From Chloroflexota bacterium (GTDB taxonomy: Bacteria > Chloroflexota > Anaerolineae > Promineifilales > Promineifilaceae), in the NCBI GenBank assembly GCA_013112725.1, contig JABFFZ010000069.1, positions 1 to 32,470 of the forward strand: a DNA stretch of 32,470 nucleotides. Reading direction: 5' to 3'. The notes beneath the pieces were generated by a model, which worked only from the letters and a program-made list of their open reading frames with translations, did not search any database and had not been told where the DNA came from. Shown piece after piece: positions 29,796-32,470 of the stretch. The position numbers and the translations under genes were made by a program. Numbering within the stretch: position 1 is the first letter of the stretch; each line of letters opens with the position of its first letter.

Positions 29796-30199
29796 GGTTG
29801 CCCTTCCTGTAATTGCTGTAGGATAGATGAGACGTTGGCGGGCTGCCAGCCGGGTGGTTTGAGCAGTTTGCCATCGGCGCGGCGGGGGCCGCTCAGTTTT
29901 TCCATGTTGGCGCGGTGAACTTCGGCATAGACGGCGTCGGCGTTGATGCCCAGCGTGGCAAATGTGCCATAGACGACGTAGAGCAGGTCGGCCAGTTCAT
30001 GGGCCAGGGGGGCCAGGTCTACGGCCGTGTCCATCTCACCAGTTAACGCCGCAAATGCCTCCATTACTTCCTGATACTCTTCCTGAATGAGGGTGCGCCG
30101 CAGCGCCAGGGTATCGGGGTGCGGGATGGTGGGGGCGGCCGGTGTGGCTTCCAGCGCGGCATGGAAGGCCACAATCTTTTCAAAATTCGTTTGGGGCAT
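29792..30199 (-). CDS. MazG / phosphoribosyl-ATP pyrophosphohydrolase-like protein
   Basis: The 135 residues are an all-alpha nucleotide pyrophosphohydrolase. IQEEYQEVMEAFAAL gives the EExxE-type metal ligands, and LAHELADLLYVVYGTFATLGI gives the second E...D motif. Proteins of this group hydrolyse (d)NTPs or phosphoribosyl-ATP; no his genes are near, so nucleotide clean-up is more likely. HRANMEKLSGPRRADGKLLKPPGW is a conserved C-terminal segment (HxxNMxK) typical of the subfamily. The start overlaps the HAD gene by 20 bases and the stop overlaps the channel gene by 4. Confidence 0.9.
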   Translation of the reverse strand: MPQTNFEKIVAFHAALEATPAAPTIPHPDTLALRRTLIQEEYQEVMEAFAALTGEMDTAVDLAPLAHELADLLYVVYGTFATLGINADAVYAEVHRANMEKLSGPRRADGKLLKPPGWQPANVSSILQQLQEGQP

Positions 30200-30851
30200 G
30201 ACAAACCTCGGATATGAGTTGGGGTAAGGGCATGTCGGCTAGAGACGACAGGCGGCAGTCGGCCAAAGAAAAGTCGAGGGCGTCAGTCATGTTGTTGGGC
30301 ACGGCCGTGACCCGCACGCCCGCCGCCTTTGCTGCCCGCACACCATTGAGCGAATCTTCCAGCGCCAGCGCCCGCTTAGCCGCTACCCCCAATTGCGCCA
30401 GCGCAAAATGGTATACCGCCGGGTCTGGTTTGGGGCAGTTGTCCACATCATCCCGGCAGGCCACCACCGCAAAATAAGGGGCAATGCCCAATCGCTGCAA
30501 ATGGCCGTCCACCCAATGGTGGGATGAACTGGAAGCCAGACCGATAGGCAGCCCCAACGTATGGGCGGTCTGCAAATAGTCCATGACGCCGGGCATGATC
30601 ATCTCCTGGGCCAGAAGCTCGCGGTCACGTTGGCGACGGCGTGGTTCAAGGGTGGCCCGGTCTATGGGGTGGCCGACGGCCGTTTCCAGGTAGGCGATGG
30701 GGTCAAAGGTAGTAGTACCGATGTGCTGCTGCCACACTTCCAAAGGGAAAGGGACGCCAAAGGACAAAAATACCTCTTGCCAGGAGAGGTATTCGGTGAA
30801 TTCTGTATTAAGGATCAAACCGTCAAAATCAAAAATAAGTGCATCTATCAT
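30180..30851 (-). CDS. HAD-superfamily phosphatase (beta-phosphoglucomutase-like)
   Basis: The 223 residues have the HAD motifs in order: the nucleophile Asp in IFDFDGLILNTE, the Ser/Thr in LASSSSHHWV, the lysine in NCPKPDPAVYHFA and the acidic pair in LALEDSLNGVRAAKAAG. The four-helix cap lies between the first two (residues of about 15-80), as in the phosphoglucomutase/phosphoglycolate phosphatase subfamily. The substrate is a small phosphoester and is not predictable. It is the first gene of a tightly overlapping set (HAD, MazG-like, channel, SDR). ATG 30851 follows a TATAAT-type promoter by about 30 bases. Confidence 0.92.
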   Translation of the reverse strand: MIDALIFDFDGLILNTEFTEYLSWQEVFLSFGVPFPLEVWQQHIGTTTFDPIAYLETAVGHPIDRATLEPRRRQRDRELLAQEMIMPGVMDYLQTAHTLGLPIGLASSSSHHWVDGHLQRLGIAPYFAVVACRDDVDNCPKPDPAVYHFALAQLGVAAKRALALEDSLNGVRAAKAAGVRVTAVPNNMTDALDFSLADCRLSSLADMPLPQLISEVCHAPNEF

Positions 30852-30888
30852 TGTCGCTGCCTACCGCATAGAATCATTCTGGCGGATG

Positions 30889-30916
30889 ATTATACCCTAA
30901 TGTTGGCGGCAACGAA
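30889..30916 (-). promoter_or_regulatory. Predicted promoter of the HAD-MazG-channel-SDR set
   Basis: On the minus strand a perfect TATAAT (30894-30889) is preceded at 16 nt by TTCGTT (30916-30911), a weak -35. Transcription would start near 30881, about 30 bases before the HAD start. The -35 lies next to an inverted repeat. Confidence 0.5.
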
Positions 30917-30920
30917 TAGG

Positions 30921-30962
30921 AACGAATAAACGGATGGGCCGGATTCTAGCCGTTTATTCGTT
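30921..30962. repeat. Perfect 13-bp inverted repeat (AACGAATAAACGG)
   Basis: AACGAATAAACGG (30921-30933) and its exact complement (30950-30962) flank a 16-base loop, in the gap between divergent genes. The rest of the gap up to 31055 shows nothing certain. Confidence 0.85.
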
Positions 30963-31055
30963 TCCCATCTGCTATCCGAAATATGTTTAGAAGCATGAAA
31001 ATGTGGCGTTTGTTGTGCCAAGTGCATGGCTTAGCACGGACTAAGGCAAAAGTGA

Positions 31056-32012
31056 ATGAGTTGTGTAGATTTTCACAAGGGGCTGCCAGATAATGGGGGC
31101 ATGGGAAAAAGAGAGAAGTTAACACGATTTGCCTGGCTTTCGATTGTCACGGCCGTATTCACCATCTTTCTCAAAGCGACGGCGTATTGGCTAACCGGGT
31201 CAGTCGGGCTGCTGAGTGACGCGTTGGAGTCGGGCGTGAATCTGGCGACGGCCGTGTTCGCCCTGCTCATCCTCACCATTGCCGCCCGCCCACCGGATGA
31301 GGAACATGCCTATGGCCACAGCAAGGCGGAGTATTTTGCCGGGGGCGTGGAAGGGGGGCTGATTATGGCGGCGGCGTTGATCATTGCGGTCACGGCCGTG
31401 CCCCGCCTCATTCACCCGCAGCCGTTAGAACAGTTAGGGTTGGGCCTGGTCGTTTCTGTGGTGGCGGCGGCAGCCAATGGGCTGACGGCGTTTATTTTGC
31501 TGCGGGCAGGCCGCCAGTATCGTTCGCTGACGTTGACGGCAGACGGCCGTCATCTGCTGACTGATGTGTGGACGACAGGTGGGGTACTATTGGGGCTGGC
31601 GGTGGTGTACCTCACCGGCTGGCTGCGGCTGGACGCACTCATTGCCCTGGCCGTAGCGGCGCAAATCACCTATACCGGCTTTGGCCTGCTGCGGGAAGCA
31701 GTGAATGGGCTGATGGACGTGGCCTTGCCGGATGAAGAGGTGGCGGTGGTCACGGCCGTGTTAGACAGTTTTGTGGAGCGAGGCATCCAATACCACGCGC
31801 TGCGCACTCGCCGTAGTGGCGCGCAGCGTTTTGCTTCAGTTCACATTCAAGTTCCGGGGGATTGGAGCGTGCAGCAAGGCCATGCGCTTATGGAAGAGAT
31901 CGAAGGGGCGTTGTACGGCCGTCTGGCCCCCATCACCATCATCACCCACCTGGAGCCATTGGAAGACCCCGTTTCCTGGAAAGACATTCCACTTAATCGG
32001 GAGTTTGGCTAG
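31056..32012 (+). CDS. Cation diffusion facilitator family transporter
   Basis: The 318 residues encode six likely membrane helices (e.g. LSIVTAVFTIFLKATAYWL, GGLIMAAALIIAVTAVPRLI, VVSVVAAAANGLTAFILLRA, VWTTGGVLLGLAVVYLTGW) and a C-terminal cytoplasmic domain (residues of about 225-318). Family motifs are LLSDALESGVNLATAVFAL in helix 2, HAYGHSKAEYFAG before helix 3 and the metal site TADGRHLLTDVWTT in helix 5 (His-x-x-x-Asp). The family exports Zn, Fe, Mn or Co by proton exchange; the metal is not decided. The C-terminal SVHIQVPGDWSVQQGHALMEEIE and ITIITHLEPLED match the usual dimer domain. The start may instead be ATG 31101, which removes a poorly conserved 15-residue head. Confidence 0.92.
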   Translation: MSCVDFHKGLPDNGGMGKREKLTRFAWLSIVTAVFTIFLKATAYWLTGSVGLLSDALESGVNLATAVFALLILTIAARPPDEEHAYGHSKAEYFAGGVEGGLIMAAALIIAVTAVPRLIHPQPLEQLGLGLVVSVVAAAANGLTAFILLRAGRQYRSLTLTADGRHLLTDVWTTGGVLLGLAVVYLTGWLRLDALIALAVAAQITYTGFGLLREAVNGLMDVALPDEEVAVVTAVLDSFVERGIQYHALRTRRSGAQRFASVHIQVPGDWSVQQGHALMEEIEGALYGRLAPITIITHLEPLEDPVSWKDIPLNREFG

Positions 32013-32014
32013 AT

Positions 32015-32043
32015 GTCAGGTGTCCACCTGACACCTGACACCA
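32015..32043. repeat. Short inverted and heptamer repeat (CACCTGA)
   Basis: GTCAGGTG (32015-32022) and CACCTGAC (32025-32032) form a palindrome, and CACCTGA is repeated at 7 nt (32025 and 32032). It overlaps the -35 box of the promoter for the last gene, so the same bases may serve as repeat and promoter. Confidence 0.8.
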
Positions 32044-32056
32044 GTCAAGATATACT
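32028..32056 (+). promoter_or_regulatory. Predicted promoter for a leaderless transcript
   Basis: CTGACA (32028-32033), exactly 17 nt and TATACT (32051-32056) form a good promoter. The expected start is at 32063-32064, where the ATG of the radical SAM gene lies. No ribosome binding site is present, so the mRNA would begin at its start codon. Confidence 0.7.
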
Positions 32057-32063
32057 CCCCCCC

Positions 32064-32470
32064 ATGAACGTTGTCTTGCTTTCTACGTATGACCTGGGCC
32101 ACCAACCGTTTGGGTTGGCGTCGCCGGCAGCGTGGTTGGCGGAGATGGGGGTGGCGGTGACGTGTGTGGATGTGGCCGTGCAACCACTGGCCGAAGCCAT
32201 ACCTGCCCTGCAATCGGCGCAACTCATTGCCCTGTATGTACCCATGCACACGGCTACGCGGCTGGCGGCGACACTGCTGCCCCGGCTGCGACGGTTGAAT
32301 CCCACCGCCCACTTCTGCGCCTATGGCCTCTATGCGCCTATGAATGAGCCATACCTGCGCCAACTGGGCGTGCAGACGATTTTGGGCGGGGAGTTTGAGC
32401 AGGGATTGGTGGATTTAGCGGCGGCGCTGGCTGAGGCGCGGCCGATGGCACTGCCGCCGGTTTCGTTGGC
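32064..32470 (+). CDS. B12-binding-domain radical SAM protein (N-terminal part)
   Basis: The first 135 codons are in the window and the frame runs off the end. The sequence MNVVLLSTYDLGHQPFGLAS, then VPMHTATRLAATLLPRLRRLNP, then YGLYAPMN and the glycine end LGVQTILGGEFEQGL form a Rossmann-like cobalamin-binding domain as found at the N-terminus of many radical SAM enzymes. The order STYDLGHQP...MHTA...YGLYA is one I associate with the CUAEP/CCAEP-tail radical SAM group. The CxxxCxxC cluster motif would lie beyond the window, so the radical SAM part is inferred. No ribosome binding site is visible. Confidence 0.75.
   Translation, partial: MNVVLLSTYDLGHQPFGLASPAAWLAEMGVAVTCVDVAVQPLAEAIPALQSAQLIALYVPMHTATRLAATLLPRLRRLNPTAHFCAYGLYAPMNEPYLRQLGVQTILGGEFEQGLVDLAAALAEARPMALPPVSL

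Larger units (their letters stand above)
935..31922. repeat. Dispersed octamer palindrome ACGGCCGT, about 75 copies
   Basis: Hand counting finds 76 exact copies, the first at 935-942 and the last at 31915-31922, roughly one per 430 bases. Only two (12923-12930 and 12942-12949) lie outside genes. Inside genes it is most often read as Thr-Ala-Val, and otherwise as (Tyr/Asp/His)-Gly-Arg or x-Arg-Pro. The SARP-type regulator alone has 13. The long gaps are 1-934, 7590-9282 (which includes the whole methyltransferase gene) and 25784-27126. A random sequence of similar composition would hold about one copy. Confidence 0.95.

Noticed and set aside
1..32470. tRNA, rRNA or replication origin
   Set aside because: I saw no T-loop GTTCGAATCC pattern with a matching acceptor stem, no rRNA core sequence, and no DnaA-box cluster.

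Overview
The window is a gene-dense, high-GC bacterial chromosome segment. The best guess is Chloroflexota, class Anaerolineae or a relative. This is inferred from the style of the secreted proteins (one ends in IYLPVVIRP), the SARP/ATPase/TPR regulator, the repeat content and the mixed gene neighbourhood; no rRNA or marker gene is present to prove it.

Layout. 1-340 holds wreckage of two transposases. 444-697 is a control region: a promoter, a 26-codon leader ORF with four consecutive Arg codons, and two hairpins that can re-pair as in classical amino-acid attenuation. It leads into an arginine biosynthesis cluster on the + strand: argC, argB, a GNAT gene, argD, an ArgA-type acetyltransferase open in frame into argG, argJ and, after an interruption, argH. 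Together these cover glutamate to arginine except argF. The interruption (7710-10854) holds a small membrane protein, an SfiI-like restriction-modification pair and an M28 peptidase. 12398-14141 carries a lone response regulator and a divergent receiver-CpaE/TadZ-like protein. 14170-23140 is accessory: a DUF2085-like membrane protein, an Eis-like acetyltransferase, a DUF1932-type dehydrogenase, two secreted proteins, a small conserved protein and a 1174-residue SARP-type regulator. 23375-30851 is one long minus-strand run: HAD phosphatase, MazG-like hydrolase, K+ channel, SDR reductase, TPP enzyme, cNMP-sensing histidine kinase, phosphoglycerate mutase and an unknown protein. 31056-32470 has a cation diffusion facilitator and the start of a B12-binding/radical SAM protein.

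Three signals cut across the genes. (1) The palindrome ACGGCCGT occurs about 75 times (hand count 76), where chance predicts about one. It resembles the HIP1 octamer of cyanobacteria but has another sequence. (2) Most gaps carry inverted repeats built from tandem 7-nt (sometimes 8- or 9-nt) units of many different sequences. They resemble cyanobacterial STRR heptamers, supply the stop codons of several genes and have entered coding sequence in frame. (3) The arginine attenuator is a complete, testable regulatory system that I do not know as described for arginine genes.
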